Source: Verrucomicrobiota bacterium
GTDB lineage: Bacteria; Verrucomicrobiota; Verrucomicrobiia; Opitutales; UBA953
Direction of reading: 5' to 3'
NCBI GenBank assembly: GCA_014193315.1
Contig: BJHS01000020.1
Span: forward strand, 1 to 32,588
Length of the DNA stretch: 32,588 bases
Within the stretch, counting starts at the first letter, position 1. Each line of letters opens with the position of its first letter. The notes under the pieces are model-generated. The model saw nothing but the letters and a program-made list of their open reading frames with translations, ran no database searches and had not been told where the DNA came from. The position numbers and the translations under genes were made by a program. Shown one piece after another: positions 1-9,019 of this stretch.

Positions 1-126
1 GCAGGCATAGCAGGTGTCCGAGAAGATCGGCCGGATGTCGCGGTTGAACTGGACACGTTCGGCGGCCGAGAGCGTGAGACCCGGGAGAGTCAGGACGGTG
101 AGCAGGCGCAAGGGGGACATTGGCAT
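1..126 (-). CDS. N-terminus of a third PSCyt1 (planctomycete cytochrome c) domain protein, cut by window edge
   Basis: Only the first 42 codons are in the window. They read a short hydrophobic signal peptide (about residues 5-20, ending in Ser-Ala-Ala) followed by VQFNRDIRPIFSDTCYAC, which is the start of a PSCyt1 domain. The histidine expected after the second Cys of the CxxCH heme motif would lie just outside the window. The same stretch occurs in the paralogue starting at 6800 (SFNRDIRPIMSDTCFHCHG), so the missing part is probably DUF1549 and DUF1553. Two in-frame ATGs are possible, at 126 and 120, and neither has a clear ribosome binding site. It lies downstream of the terminator at 185-208, so it may be transcribed separately from the cluster before it. 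The family is certain enough; the full architecture is inferred. Confidence 0.8.
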   Translation of the reverse strand, partial: MPMSPLRLLTVLTLPGLTLSAAERVQFNRDIRPIFSDTCYAC

Positions 127-184
127 GGGCAAAGGGGGGTAGGTGAGGAGTAGTCGTCAGGCGGTGACTGGCAATGGGGAGTTA

Positions 185-208
185 CAAAAAACCCCTCGAA
201 AGAGGGGT
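185..208 (-). terminator. Rho-independent terminator ending the 8952-235 cluster
   Basis: Read on the minus strand, a perfect 7-bp stem (ACCCCTC at 208-202 pairing with GAGGGGT at 197-191) closes a four-base TTTC loop and runs directly into TTTTTT (191-186). It begins 26 bases after the stop codon of the double DUF1080 gene and precedes the next start codon at 126. This is the clearest intrinsic terminator in the window. Confidence 0.7.
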
Positions 209-234
209 CATGAAGTCCGGTCCGGGCGCCAGGG

Positions 235-1539
235 TTACTTCTTCTCGGGCGTCAGCGTCTTGATGGAGAGGGCCCGGAAGCCGACGGCGTCGCCGTGCCC
301 GGCGAAGCCGAAGAAGCCGTGGGTGTTGTCTTTGCCTGGGTGGGCCGACTTGCCCATCACGGTCGCCATGTCGACCTTGCTCAGGTCGGCATCGAGGATG
401 ATGAAGCCGTTCAGCTCGACCTTGATGGTGGAGCCCTTGACGGTCACTTCCTGGAAGTTCCATTCGCCGATGGGACGCTGGTAGCCTCGCTGGGCGGCGA
501 CCATGCCGTACGCCGAGCCATGGACCTGGCGGGGGTCGAGCTTACCGCGGACCTTGTCGTAGTTGTCGTCCAGGATTTGGCATTCGCACATGCCGACATA
601 GGCGGTGTTGCCGGTGCCGGGGAATCGGATGCACAAGCCATTATTGCCGCCGGTGGGAACCTTGAATTCGAGGCGCGCGACGAAGTCGGTCAGGTCATCT
701 TGGTGGTACAGGTTGCCGCCCTTGTTCGGCTTGCAGAAGATCGCGCCGTCGACCACTTCGTACTGGTCGGTCGCGCCCTTCCACTCGGTCAGGTCCTTGC
801 CGTTGAAGATCGGCTTGAAGCCGTCGGCCTGCTTGGCCGCTAGGAGCTGGTTGGCCTCGTTGCCGGGGATCTCGCGGATGAACACGTTGCGCCAGCGGAT
901 CGGCGCGCCGTGGGTTTGCAGGGAGATGGGGCCCTTGGCCGGGACGGCGATCTTGCGGTCATAGTAGTTCTCGAGGATGGCATGGTCGACGGTCTGCTGG
1001 CCGTTCAGCCAGACGCTGACACGGGAGCCGACCATGACGACGCGGAGGGTGTTCCATTCGCCGGGTGGTTTGTCCGCCAGCACGAGGGGGAATTTGCCGG
1101 GGTTGGTCGCGGAGTTGTTCCAGAGGGCGCCACTGCCCTTGTCGGCGCCATTCTTCTTTTCCTTGGGGTTGGCCGGGTCCCAGATTTGGAGCTGCGGCAC
1201 GCCGCGGAGGTAGATGCCGGAGTCGCCCAGCGGCGCCATGTTGTATTCGAGGGTCAGTTCAAAGTCGCCGTACTCCTTGACTGTGGTGGCATATTTGCCC
1301 TTGCCGTCGTTGAGCAGCTCGTCGCCCGCCGCCTTCCAGTGCTGCTGCATGTCGGCCGTCCAGATCGCGTCGCGTTCGGTGCGCTTCTCCGGCGGCATCG
1401 CGAGGTAGGCACGGTGATCGGAAGTGTCGCCGCCGCGCCAGCCGGTGAGGTCGACGCCGTTGTAGAGGGCGGTGAAGCCGGCGGGCGGGGTGGGGGCGGC
1501 CGTCAGGGCGACGGCGGCGAGGAGGGCGAGGAGGCGCAT
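235..1539 (-). CDS. Exported protein with two tandem DUF1080 (3-keto-disaccharide hydrolase) domains
   Basis: This 434-residue protein has a signal peptide (MRLLALLAAVALTAAP). A first DUF1080 domain spans about residues 20-225 (opening GFTALYNGVDLTGW). A second spans about 240-430 (opening GFKPIFNGKDLTEW). Both carry the family's jelly-roll landmarks, namely a GEWN stretch (160-163; 358-361) and an LNG strand (178-180; 376-378). PF06439 members are concanavalin-like lectin/glucanase folds, and some cleave 3-keto-glycosides. The open frame extends upstream to 1725 but runs over the preceding gene, so the ATG at 1539, directly before the signal peptide, is chosen. It lies 20 bases after the single-domain DUF1080 gene and is the last gene before the terminator. 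Substrate is unknown, and one of the two domains could serve only in binding. Confidence 0.9.
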   Translation of the reverse strand: MRLLALLAAVALTAAPTPPAGFTALYNGVDLTGWRGGDTSDHRAYLAMPPEKRTERDAIWTADMQQHWKAAGDELLNDGKGKYATTVKEYGDFELTLEYNMAPLGDSGIYLRGVPQLQIWDPANPKEKKNGADKGSGALWNNSATNPGKFPLVLADKPPGEWNTLRVVMVGSRVSVWLNGQQTVDHAILENYYDRKIAVPAKGPISLQTHGAPIRWRNVFIREIPGNEANQLLAAKQADGFKPIFNGKDLTEWKGATDQYEVVDGAIFCKPNKGGNLYHQDDLTDFVARLEFKVPTGGNNGLCIRFPGTGNTAYVGMCECQILDDNYDKVRGKLDPRQVHGSAYGMVAAQRGYQRPIGEWNFQEVTVKGSTIKVELNGFIILDADLSKVDMATVMGKSAHPGKDNTHGFFGFAGHGDAVGFRALSIKTLTPEKK

Positions 1540-1559
1540 GGTGTAAGGTCGACGGGGGT

Positions 1560-2216
1560 TCAGAGGGGTTCGAGGGTGCAGCGTTTCACCTCGAAGGCAC
1601 CGCCTTCGACCTGGAGGCCGATGAAACCTTCGGACAGGTTGGCGCCGGTGGCTTTGTTCACTTCCTTGCCGTTCACGAGGATGGTGACGGTATCCTTGTC
1701 GCAGACCGTGGTGAAGGTGTTCCATTCGCCGACCGGTTTCTCGGCGCTCTCGCCGGGGCGGCCGATGCGGTACCCGCGGACCTTGCCCGTCTTCTTATCC
1801 GTGAGGGCGGTGCCATCCTTCACGGTTGCGCCGTTCCAGAAGTAGAAGTCGCCTTGGCGGTCGTGCATGCCTTGGCACTCGATGCTCTTGGGCCAGACCG
1901 CGTCCGGCGGGGTCATGTGGACGACGACCCCCGTATTGCCTGGCTTCGTGAAACGCCATTCAACGGTGAACTTGTATTGCTTGTAGGCTTTCTCGGTGCG
2001 GAGGAAGCCGCTCGGTTTGCCGGTGCAGGCGAGCAGGCCGTCCTTGATGGACCAGGTGTCCTTGGCCGAGGCCTCCGGGAACGCGACCCAACCGACGGTG
2101 TCCTTGCCGTTGAAGAGCTCGACCTTGGCGGTCGGCAGGGAGGCTTCGGCGGCAAAGGCGGGGAGCGACGAGGCGAGCAAGGCCAACCAAAGTGACGGGC
2201 GGAGGGAGGGGCGCAT
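1560..2216 (-). CDS. Exported single-domain DUF1080 (3-keto-disaccharide hydrolase family) protein
   Basis: This 218-residue protein has an N-terminal signal peptide of about 22 residues ending at AFA-AEA. One DUF1080 domain covers residues 30-216, starting with VELFNGKDTVGW and containing NTGVVVHM (94-101), a GEWN motif (163-166) and the closing strand GGAFEVKRCTLEPL. The length fits a single-domain member of PF06439. Known relatives act on 3-oxidised glycosides in the periplasm, and that activity is inferred here, not shown. The gene sits between a DUF1501 gene (69-base gap) and a two-domain DUF1080 paralogue (20-base gap), suggesting co-transcription. The start is preceded by CCTATCCCC and no Shine-Dalgarno sequence. 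Confidence 0.9.
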   Translation of the reverse strand: MRPSLRPSLWLALLASSLPAFAAEASLPTAKVELFNGKDTVGWVAFPEASAKDTWSIKDGLLACTGKPSGFLRTEKAYKQYKFTVEWRFTKPGNTGVVVHMTPPDAVWPKSIECQGMHDRQGDFYFWNGATVKDGTALTDKKTGKVRGYRIGRPGESAEKPVGEWNTFTTVCDKDTVTILVNGKEVNKATGANLSEGFIGLQVEGGAFEVKRCTLEPL

Positions 2217-2285
2217 GGGGATAGGCCCAACCCTAACCGGGGAGGTCAGGTTTTGAAGCGAAAAAGTCTAACGTTTACGACCGAC

Positions 2286-3728
2286 TTAAGCCATGATACC
2301 TTTGACCACCTTGCCCGCGATCCCCGTCAGGCGCACGTCGAGCCCCTGATACTTCACACTGAGGTTGTGGTGGTCGATGCCCATGAGGGCGAGCATGGTT
2401 GCATGCAGGTCATGCACACCCACGACGTTCGTGACCGCGTGGTAGCCGAGTTCATCGGTGGCCCCATAGGTCGTGCCGGCCTTGACGCCGCCGCCGGCGA
2501 GGAAGACCGAGTAGCCCGCGATGTGGTGGTCGCGACCCGAGCCCTGACCCATCGGGGTGCGACCGAATTCGCCGCCCCAGAGGATGAGCGTGTCTTCGAG
2601 CAGGCCGCGCTCCTTCAGGTCGTTGATGAGCGCCGCGGTGGCCTTGTCGACATCCTGGGCGCCCATCTTCATGCCGTTGTCAAGGCCGCCGTGCAGGTCC
2701 CAGGCACGGTGGTAGAGTTGGATCATGCGTACCCCGCGTTCGGCCAAGCGCCGCGCCATGAGGCAATTGGAGGCAAAGGAGCCGTCGCCGATCTCCTTGA
2801 TGCCGTAAGCTTCAATCGTCTTGGGCGATTCGCTCTTGAAGTCGAGCAGCTCCGGGACGCTGGTCTGCATCTTGAAGGCCATCTCGTACTGGGCGACGCG
2901 GGTGGCGATCTCAGGGTCGACGGTCTCCTCGGCTAGGCCGCCGTTCAGTCGGCGGATTTCGTCGACCACCTGCCGCTGCGTGCTCTGGCAGACGCCCTGC
3001 GGGTTGCCGATGTAATGGACGGCTTCGCCTTTGGATTGGAACTGGATGCCCTGGTACTTGCTCGGGAGCACGCCGCTCGACCATTGGCGCGAGGAAATGG
3101 GCTGTTGGCCGGTGCGGCCGGCGGAGGTCAAGACGATGTACCCAGGGAGGTTTTCGGTCTCGGAGCCGAGTCCGTAGAGGAGCCAAGATCCCATGCAAGG
3201 GCGGCCCTTGATGATCGAACCCGTGTTGAAGAAGGCGTGGGCCGTGTCGTGGTTGATCTGCTCGGTCTTCATCGAGCGGACCACGCAGAGGTCGTCGGCG
3301 ATGCTCCCGAGGTACGGGAAGATGTCGGTGATCTCGGTGCCGGCCTTACCCCACTTCTTGAAGTCAAAGGAGCCGCCCCGGGCCTTGAGCACCGCGCCCT
3401 GCAACTGGGCGATCTGTTGCCCCTTGGTGAAGGATTCCGGGAATGGCTGGCCGTCGAGTTTCTTCAGGACGGGCTTGGGGTCGAACAGCTCCAGGTGGGG
3501 TGGGCCGCCCGCCATGCAGAGGAAGATCACCCGCTTGGCTTTGACCGGAAAATCGGGTGAGCGCAGGGCGCCGCGGCTCCAGCCTTTTTGGGGGGCGGGG
3601 GCGGGGGCCGCGAGGCCGCGGGCGGCGAGCATGGCGAACGCCGCGCCACCGAGGCCATAAGCACTCTTGGTCAGGAAGCTTCGACGGTTGATCGAAAGCG
3701 CGTGGGCGATGGGGTCGTAAGGTCTCAT
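2286..3728 (-). CDS. Tat-exported DUF1501 protein (partner of the upstream PSCyt1/DUF1549/DUF1553 gene)
   Basis: This 480-residue protein belongs to DUF1501 (PF07394), a group with an alkaline-phosphatase/sulfatase-like fold whose reaction is not established. A Tat signal is visible as INRRSFLTK (13-21) followed by a hydrophobic, Gly/Ala-rich stretch to about residue 42. Family landmarks are KRVIFLCMAGGPPHLELFD near residue 64, a WGGEFGRTPMGQGSGRDHH region and the C-terminal HDLHATMLALMGIDHH. The start codon lies 3 bases after the stop of the cytochrome-type gene 6800-3732, so the two are almost certainly co-translated. This pairing recurs at 15662-11002. DUF1501 proteins are abundant in Planctomycetota and Verrucomicrobiota. 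Confidence 0.93.
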   Translation of the reverse strand: MRPYDPIAHALSINRRSFLTKSAYGLGGAAFAMLAARGLAAPAPAPQKGWSRGALRSPDFPVKAKRVIFLCMAGGPPHLELFDPKPVLKKLDGQPFPESFTKGQQIAQLQGAVLKARGGSFDFKKWGKAGTEITDIFPYLGSIADDLCVVRSMKTEQINHDTAHAFFNTGSIIKGRPCMGSWLLYGLGSETENLPGYIVLTSAGRTGQQPISSRQWSSGVLPSKYQGIQFQSKGEAVHYIGNPQGVCQSTQRQVVDEIRRLNGGLAEETVDPEIATRVAQYEMAFKMQTSVPELLDFKSESPKTIEAYGIKEIGDGSFASNCLMARRLAERGVRMIQLYHRAWDLHGGLDNGMKMGAQDVDKATAALINDLKERGLLEDTLILWGGEFGRTPMGQGSGRDHHIAGYSVFLAGGGVKAGTTYGATDELGYHAVTNVVGVHDLHATMLALMGIDHHNLSVKYQGLDVRLTGIAGKVVKGIMA

Positions 3729-3731
3729 GGC

Positions 3732-6700
3732 TCAGTAGCGCGTGATGGTTTCGTGGGAATTAAGGAGGACTCGGCAGGCCTGTGTCCAAGCGGCATGGGC
3801 CGCCGGATCGACGGTGGGCGGCGGGGTGAGGCCCACCTTGAGCAACTTCGTCGCTTCGTCCGGATTGGCCGTGTAGTAAGCTGTCTGGTCCGCGATCAAC
3901 TTCGTCAACGAGGTGCGTTCGGCGGGCTTGACCCCGCGGCCCATCGCTAGGCGGAAGGCTTGATCCAGTCGATCCTCGCCGGCCGGCCGGGCGAGGAGCC
4001 GGGTGGCGAAGACGCGGGCCGCCTCGACGAAGGTCGGGTCGTTCAGCAGCGTCAGCGCTTGCTGCGGGGTGTTGCTGTAGCTGCGGAGGGCCACGCATTC
4101 ATCGCGGGCGGGCGCGTCGAAGTTGACCAGCATCGGGTGCAGGAACATCCGCTGCCAATGCATGTAGAGGCCGCGCCGCCATTGTTCCGCATCCTTGCTC
4201 GCCGCGTAGGATCGGTTGGGGAACTGCAACGGTTCGTAGTAGCCTTCCGGCTGGTAGGGTTTCACGCTGGGCCCGCCGACGTCCTCGGCATTGAGCAGGC
4301 CGGCGATGGCCAGGGCGTTGTCTCGCACAAATTCCGCGTCGAGTCGGCGCGGGTTCTGCGAAGCCAGCCACCGGTTGTTCGGGTCGATCTCCTTGAGCTC
4401 CGGTCGGAGGCTGCTGCTTTGACGGTAGGTGCGGCTGGTCACCATCAGGCGGGCCATCCGTTTCACATCCCAGCCATGGTTGCGGAATTCCACGGCCAGC
4501 CAGTCGAGCAATTCCGGGTGGCTCGGGGGTTCGCCCTGCGAGCCGAGGTCATCGAGGTTGGCGGAGAGGCCGCTGCCATGGAAGATCTGCCAAAGGCGGT
4601 TCATCACGGTGCGAGCGGTGATCGGGTTGTCCTGGGAGGTGATCCAGTTGGCGAGGTCAAGCCGCGTGAGGCGTTGTTGCTCGGTGCTGGTCCGTAGGCC
4701 CGGCAGGAAGGAGGGGGTCGCGGGTAGCACGATCGGACCGGAGGTGTCCAGGAAGTTGCCGCGCGGAAGGACGCGCACGGTCAGCGGCGCGCGTGCTTCC
4801 GTCACGAGCGACCAAGCCTCGCCACGGCGGTAGTCGCGCAATTTCGCCGCCATGAGCTTCACCTGGTCGAAATCGGCGCGGGTCGGTTGCACCGAGTAGA
4901 GGTAGGCGACCGCTTGTTCCGCGGCCGACTTCGCCGTCGGGCCGACGGTCAAGGGGTCGTACCCGCCGAAAGGGGTGACGGCGATTTCGATCGGTTGCAG
5001 GCCCGCCCCATCGATGGCGACCAGTAAGGTGTCGGTCTCCGCGAGGTCGACCGGCGTGTCGAGCAACCAGACCGCGCGTGCGGTTCCGGCCGTGGGGACG
5101 GTCAGCGCCCACGTCGTCCCGATGCCCAGGGTCTCGGCCCCCCCCGCATACTTGATGTCATGGATGGAGGCGTCGGCGAAGCCCGCCGCGAGTTTGCGCT
5201 CCTTGCCGGCGGCGTTACGGACCGCGAAACCAACGGTCAGGCTACTGCGGGTGCCGGGTTTGGCGTCGGGCAGGGAGAGGCGGAGCGCGGCGACCCGGAG
5301 GGCGCCGGGCTTGAGCGCGACGACGAGATTCTCGCCCTTGGTCAGGGCTTTCTTGAGGCCGACGGGTTGCCCGGCGGCGAGCGGCTGGGCGGACGATGCC
5401 ACGGGGGTGCCGGTGCTCGGGTTGGGTGCTGGCTTCGCCCCCTTATTCACCGGCGCCGCCGCCACCGGGGCCTTGTGGATTTCGAATGAGCCGAGCGGCT
5501 TGAGCCAGCCGTCGGGGTTGCGTTCGGTGTAGTCCTTGAGCGAGGCCATCCAAGCGGCGACTTTGGCGGGGTCGGTCTTGGCTTGGGCGAAGGCAGCGAT
5601 TTCCCGGCGGGCGCGGGCATCCTGCTTCTGGAGGTAGGGGCTCGTGGTCTTCACCTCGGGCGGGAAGGGGGAATCGTTGTTCACGCCCCGCAACTCCGGC
5701 TCCGGCGTGTAATTGTAGTCGGCGTAGACGCCCCATTGTTTCACGTCGGCGAAGAAGGCCTGCAGGGAATAGAAGTCGGCCGACTTGATCGGGTCGAACT
5801 TGTGGTCGTGGCATTCGGCGCAGCCGAAGGTCGAGCCCAGCCAAGCGGACGAGACGGACCGGACCCGCTCGGCGCCGTATTTGGCAAGGTATTCCTTGGG
5901 CTGGGCGCCGCCTTCGCGGGTCATCATGTTGAGGCGGTTGTAGCCGGACGCCACTTTCTGTTCTTCGGTCGAGCCCGGCAATAGGTCGCCGGCAAGCTGC
6001 TCCCGCGTGAACGCATCGAAGGGCTTGTTGGTGTTGAAGGCCTTGATCACGTAATCGCGGTAGGGGAAGATGCGCTGGTTCTGGTCGCCATGGAAGCCGA
6101 CGGTGTCGGCGAAGCGGGCGACATCCAGCCACCACACCGCCATGCGTTCACCGAAGTGCGGCGAGGCCAGCAGCCGGTCCACTTGCTTTTCGTAGGAGTC
6201 GGTGGCCGTGTCGGCCACGAAACTCGCCAGTTCGGCCGGCGTGGGCGGCAGTCCCGTGAGGTCGAGCGTGACGCGGCGGAGCAGGCGCTCCTTCGAGGCT
6301 TCGGGCGATGCGGCGATCCGCTTCTCCGCGAGCTTCGCGCCGATGAAGGCGTCGATCGGGTTGCGCCCGCCGGTCGGCAGGGCGGGGATCGCCGGTGATT
6401 TCAGCGGGACGTACGACCAATGTGCCTCGTAGAGGGCGCCTTGGGCGACCCAGCGACGAAAGAGTTCCTTTTGCGCCGGCGTGAGCGTTTTGTGCGCCTC
6501 CTTGTTCGGCATCACGTCATCCGGGTCGGTCGCGAAGATACGCTTGATGATCTCGGAGTCGTCGGGCTTGCCGGGGACGATGGCGATGGCGCCGCTTTTG
6601 CCGGCCTTTAGTGATTCCTCGCGGATGTCCAGACGAAGCTGGCCCTTGCGGGATTTCGCATCGAAGCCGTGGCAGTGAAAGCAGGTGTCCGACATGATCG

Positions 6701-6800
6701 GCCGGATGTCCCGATTAAACGAGACGGCGTCATCGGAGGCGGCGCCCAGTCGAGTGGTGGCGCTGGCGGCGAGCAAGAGGGTGGACAGATACGCGCGCAT
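3732..6800 (-). CDS. PSCyt1-DUF1549-DUF1553 protein (PSD1 and planctomycete cytochrome c family)
   Basis: This 1022-residue exported protein has a signal peptide at residues 1-21. It carries a PSCyt1 heme motif CFHCH (40-44) and then a DUF1549 region (about 140-345) with DLTGLPPTPAEL and WWLDVARFADT. A second CxxCH (C327-A-E-C330-H331, in the motif CAECHDHKFDP) follows. Next come a less conserved insert with Pro/Ala linkers (about 390-690) and DUF1553 (about 705-960, with NPITARTVMNRLWQIFHG). Two CxxCH motifs suggest two covalently bound c-type hemes. The frame is open to 6896, but the ATG at 6800 directly precedes the signal peptide. The biochemical role of the family is unknown; electron transfer outside the cytoplasm is an inference. 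It is tightly linked to the downstream DUF1501 gene (3 bases). Confidence 0.93.
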   Translation of the reverse strand: MRAYLSTLLLAASATTRLGAASDDAVSFNRDIRPIMSDTCFHCHGFDAKSRKGQLRLDIREESLKAGKSGAIAIVPGKPDDSEIIKRIFATDPDDVMPNKEAHKTLTPAQKELFRRWVAQGALYEAHWSYVPLKSPAIPALPTGGRNPIDAFIGAKLAEKRIAASPEASKERLLRRVTLDLTGLPPTPAELASFVADTATDSYEKQVDRLLASPHFGERMAVWWLDVARFADTVGFHGDQNQRIFPYRDYVIKAFNTNKPFDAFTREQLAGDLLPGSTEEQKVASGYNRLNMMTREGGAQPKEYLAKYGAERVRSVSSAWLGSTFGCAECHDHKFDPIKSADFYSLQAFFADVKQWGVYADYNYTPEPELRGVNNDSPFPPEVKTTSPYLQKQDARARREIAAFAQAKTDPAKVAAWMASLKDYTERNPDGWLKPLGSFEIHKAPVAAAPVNKGAKPAPNPSTGTPVASSAQPLAAGQPVGLKKALTKGENLVVALKPGALRVAALRLSLPDAKPGTRSSLTVGFAVRNAAGKERKLAAGFADASIHDIKYAGGAETLGIGTTWALTVPTAGTARAVWLLDTPVDLAETDTLLVAIDGAGLQPIEIAVTPFGGYDPLTVGPTAKSAAEQAVAYLYSVQPTRADFDQVKLMAAKLRDYRRGEAWSLVTEARAPLTVRVLPRGNFLDTSGPIVLPATPSFLPGLRTSTEQQRLTRLDLANWITSQDNPITARTVMNRLWQIFHGSGLSANLDDLGSQGEPPSHPELLDWLAVEFRNHGWDVKRMARLMVTSRTYRQSSSLRPELKEIDPNNRWLASQNPRRLDAEFVRDNALAIAGLLNAEDVGGPSVKPYQPEGYYEPLQFPNRSYAASKDAEQWRRGLYMHWQRMFLHPMLVNFDAPARDECVALRSYSNTPQQALTLLNDPTFVEAARVFATRLLARPAGEDRLDQAFRLAMGRGVKPAERTSLTKLIADQTAYYTANPDEATKLLKVGLTPPPTVDPAAHAAWTQACRVLLNSHETITRY

Positions 6801-6867
6801 AAGGGTGTAAGGGGTAAGACATGCCTTAAGCCCCGAGGTTTCAACTGGAAAGACCCCGGCGGCCCTT

Positions 6868-8952
6868 TTACCGGGCCAGCCAATTGACCGCATCAATCAC
6901 CACAAACCCGTCCGCGCCCTCATTGGAGACGATGACGGCGGCTGGGGTGACGTTGGTGAAGTCGTAGGTGCCGAGGGAGAGGAGGTGATTGGCCGGACCC
7001 TTGGTGAGGTCGACCTTCCGGGTTGTCGGTTGTCCCGCCACCTCGAGGGTGACCTTGGCGTTGGTGGCACGGTTGGCGTTGGGGACCACCGCGAGAAAGA
7101 CTTCGTACCGGCCGGCTTTCGGGAGTTTGGCCGCGAAGCGGGCGCTGGTCGGGCCGTGCGCACCCTTGGCGTCGTGCCGGTAGCCCTGGCCGACGTAACT
7201 CACGGAGGCGGTGCTCGGGGTCCAGGTGCCGGTCAACTGGGCGTCATCGTCGTCGACGGTGATGCCGGGCAGGTCCTTGGGCTCGCGATGGGGCGCCTTC
7301 GGCGGGCCGACGCGATCGACGATCTGGCCGTCGGCCTGCAGACGCGCGAGGAGCCCGGCGTAGGGGACGTCTTGGACGGCGACTTGCTGGTCGATGGCCT
7401 GGCAGGCGGCGGTGGCGGCGGACTGCCCGAGAATCATGAAGACCGGCTCCATCCGGATCGACCCGTAGGCGATGTGTGTGCAACTGACGCAGACGGGGAC
7501 GAGGAGGTTGGCGCATTGCGCCTTCTTCGGCACGAGCGCACCGTAGTCAATGGGGTAGGGGCGCCCAGGGTTCACTTGGACATCGCCTTCGTTGCGCACG
7601 TACGCTTTGCCGTCGGCGTCCTTCAAGACGATGCGCTGCACGTTGTGCGAGTCCATGTTGTAAGAGCCCATGCCGACCGAGCGGGGGGAGGGCGTCTGGC
7701 GTTTGAGGTGGTTCTCGTTGATGATTAGCTCGGAGGTCATGCGGCGCGCCTCGCGGACGTAGATTTGGTGGGGCCAGTTGCCGTTGTCGGTGAACTCGTC
7801 CTTGGCCAAGCCCCACAGCGCAATGCCTTCGCGAATCTTGGCCGGCACGGAGGCGTCGTTGGCGAGGAAGTAAAGGTAGCCCTGCTGGTATTGGCGGTGC
7901 TCGGCGATGATCTCGCGCCGGCGTTCGTAGGAGGCCTCCGGGTAATCCCAGTTCATGCCGATGTTGTCGGTGCTGAAGGGGCCGTGGTTGTTGGTGTCGG
8001 TCTTGGCGTTCGGGATCAGGTCGAACTTGCCGAACACGTGAGTCGAGCCTTGAGCTAAGGCCCGGGCGAGCAGGGCATATTGCTTCGGGTCGTAGCCCGG
8101 AGGCTGTGGGAACGCGACGCGGTTGGCGGCGACCTTGGTCAGGCACATCCGGAAGTTGTAGGCTTGGATTTTCTTGTCCCCGGCACCATCGGGGCCGCCG
8201 ACCGGGCGGTCCTGGATGCGCGGCAAGAGGCCCGACGTTGGGTCGCCTTCGATGACGTAGGGGTCGACTTTGCCGGCGAACTGGTGCGACTTAGCGTGGC
8301 CCAGCTGGATGCCATTGAGGGATTCTTGGAAAGCCGCGTTGGCTTCGCGGCCGACGGTGTAGCTAATGCCGGCGGCGGCCATCAAGTCGCCTTCGTAGGT
8401 GGCGTCGATGAACATGCGCCCGGCGAAGCGACGTTTGCTCAGCGTGGTGATGGCGATGATGCGACCATCCTTCTGCTCGACGCCGTGGGCACGATCCAGC
8501 CATTCGTCGCGTTCGACGATTAGTTGGTGTTCCTTCACGTAATCTTCGAAGACCTTTTCGGCGACCGACGGTTCAAAGATCCACATCGTTCGTTCCGAGG
8601 CGTCCATGGCGACCGTGCCTTGGCCTTTATTGCCGAACTTTTCCTTGGCTTCGTGCTTCCATGCTTCGGGTTGCTGGTAGGCTAGCCAGACCCGGTGGTA
8701 GAAGTCACGTGAGAGACCGCCGATGACGGACTTGTCACCGGAGTCAGTGAAGCCCAAGCCACCACTCGAGAGGCCGCCGAGGTGCTTGTCGGGGCTGATG
8801 ACGATAACAGTTTTGCCCATCTTCTTCGCTTGGACGGCAGCGATGATGGCGGCCGAGGTGCCGCCGTAGATGACAATGTCATAGGTCGGTAGCGGGGCTT
8901 CGGCAACGAGCGCACAGGGTAGGGCGAGGAATAGGGCAAGGAGACGCCGCAT
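6868..8952 (-). CDS. Exported FAD-dependent oxidoreductase with golvesin/xanthan-lyase-like C-terminal domain
   Basis: This 694-residue protein has a signal peptide (MRRLLALFLALPCALVAEA). A dinucleotide-binding fold follows (YDIVIYGGTSAAIIAAVQA, residues 24-42), typical of the FAD_oxidored group (PF12831), where the usual GxGxxG is GGTSAA. Later landmarks are GLSSGGLGFTDSG and FIDATYEGDLMAAAG, as in the family. The last about 140 residues (from GITVDDDDAQLTGTW, about 555 on) form a separate beta-rich domain resembling the C-terminal domain of golvesin and xanthan lyase proteins, a probable carbohydrate-binding module. It would oxidise an unidentified extracytoplasmic substrate. It is the first gene of the 8952-235 run. 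The start follows CATCACACCCC with no ribosome binding site. Confidence 0.9.
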   Translation of the reverse strand: MRRLLALFLALPCALVAEAPLPTYDIVIYGGTSAAIIAAVQAKKMGKTVIVISPDKHLGGLSSGGLGFTDSGDKSVIGGLSRDFYHRVWLAYQQPEAWKHEAKEKFGNKGQGTVAMDASERTMWIFEPSVAEKVFEDYVKEHQLIVERDEWLDRAHGVEQKDGRIIAITTLSKRRFAGRMFIDATYEGDLMAAAGISYTVGREANAAFQESLNGIQLGHAKSHQFAGKVDPYVIEGDPTSGLLPRIQDRPVGGPDGAGDKKIQAYNFRMCLTKVAANRVAFPQPPGYDPKQYALLARALAQGSTHVFGKFDLIPNAKTDTNNHGPFSTDNIGMNWDYPEASYERRREIIAEHRQYQQGYLYFLANDASVPAKIREGIALWGLAKDEFTDNGNWPHQIYVREARRMTSELIINENHLKRQTPSPRSVGMGSYNMDSHNVQRIVLKDADGKAYVRNEGDVQVNPGRPYPIDYGALVPKKAQCANLLVPVCVSCTHIAYGSIRMEPVFMILGQSAATAACQAIDQQVAVQDVPYAGLLARLQADGQIVDRVGPPKAPHREPKDLPGITVDDDDAQLTGTWTPSTASVSYVGQGYRHDAKGAHGPTSARFAAKLPKAGRYEVFLAVVPNANRATNAKVTLEVAGQPTTRKVDLTKGPANHLLSLGTYDFTNVTPAAVIVSNEGADGFVVIDAVNWLAR

Positions 8953-9019
8953 GGGGTGTGATGAAAAGGTGGCGAAAAGGGGGACCGGACTGGAAAGGGG
9001 ATAGGGAAGGTGGTCCGGC

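Noticed and set aside
910-1845. Plus-strand frame of about 311 codons across the two DUF1080 genes
   Set aside because: It crosses two real minus-strand genes and the gap between them, with low-complexity Gly/Val/Ala translation.
6861-6877. GGCCC/GGGCC hairpin at the stop codon of the FAD oxidoreductase gene
   Set aside because: Five-base stem overlapping the coding end and no T-run after it, so not a convincing terminator.
8985-9018. Inverted repeat CCGGAC/GTCCGG between the serine hydrolase and the FAD oxidoreductase genes
   Set aside because: Six-base stem with a 22-base loop, and the T-run on the minus strand is four bases and displaced; too weak to call a terminator.
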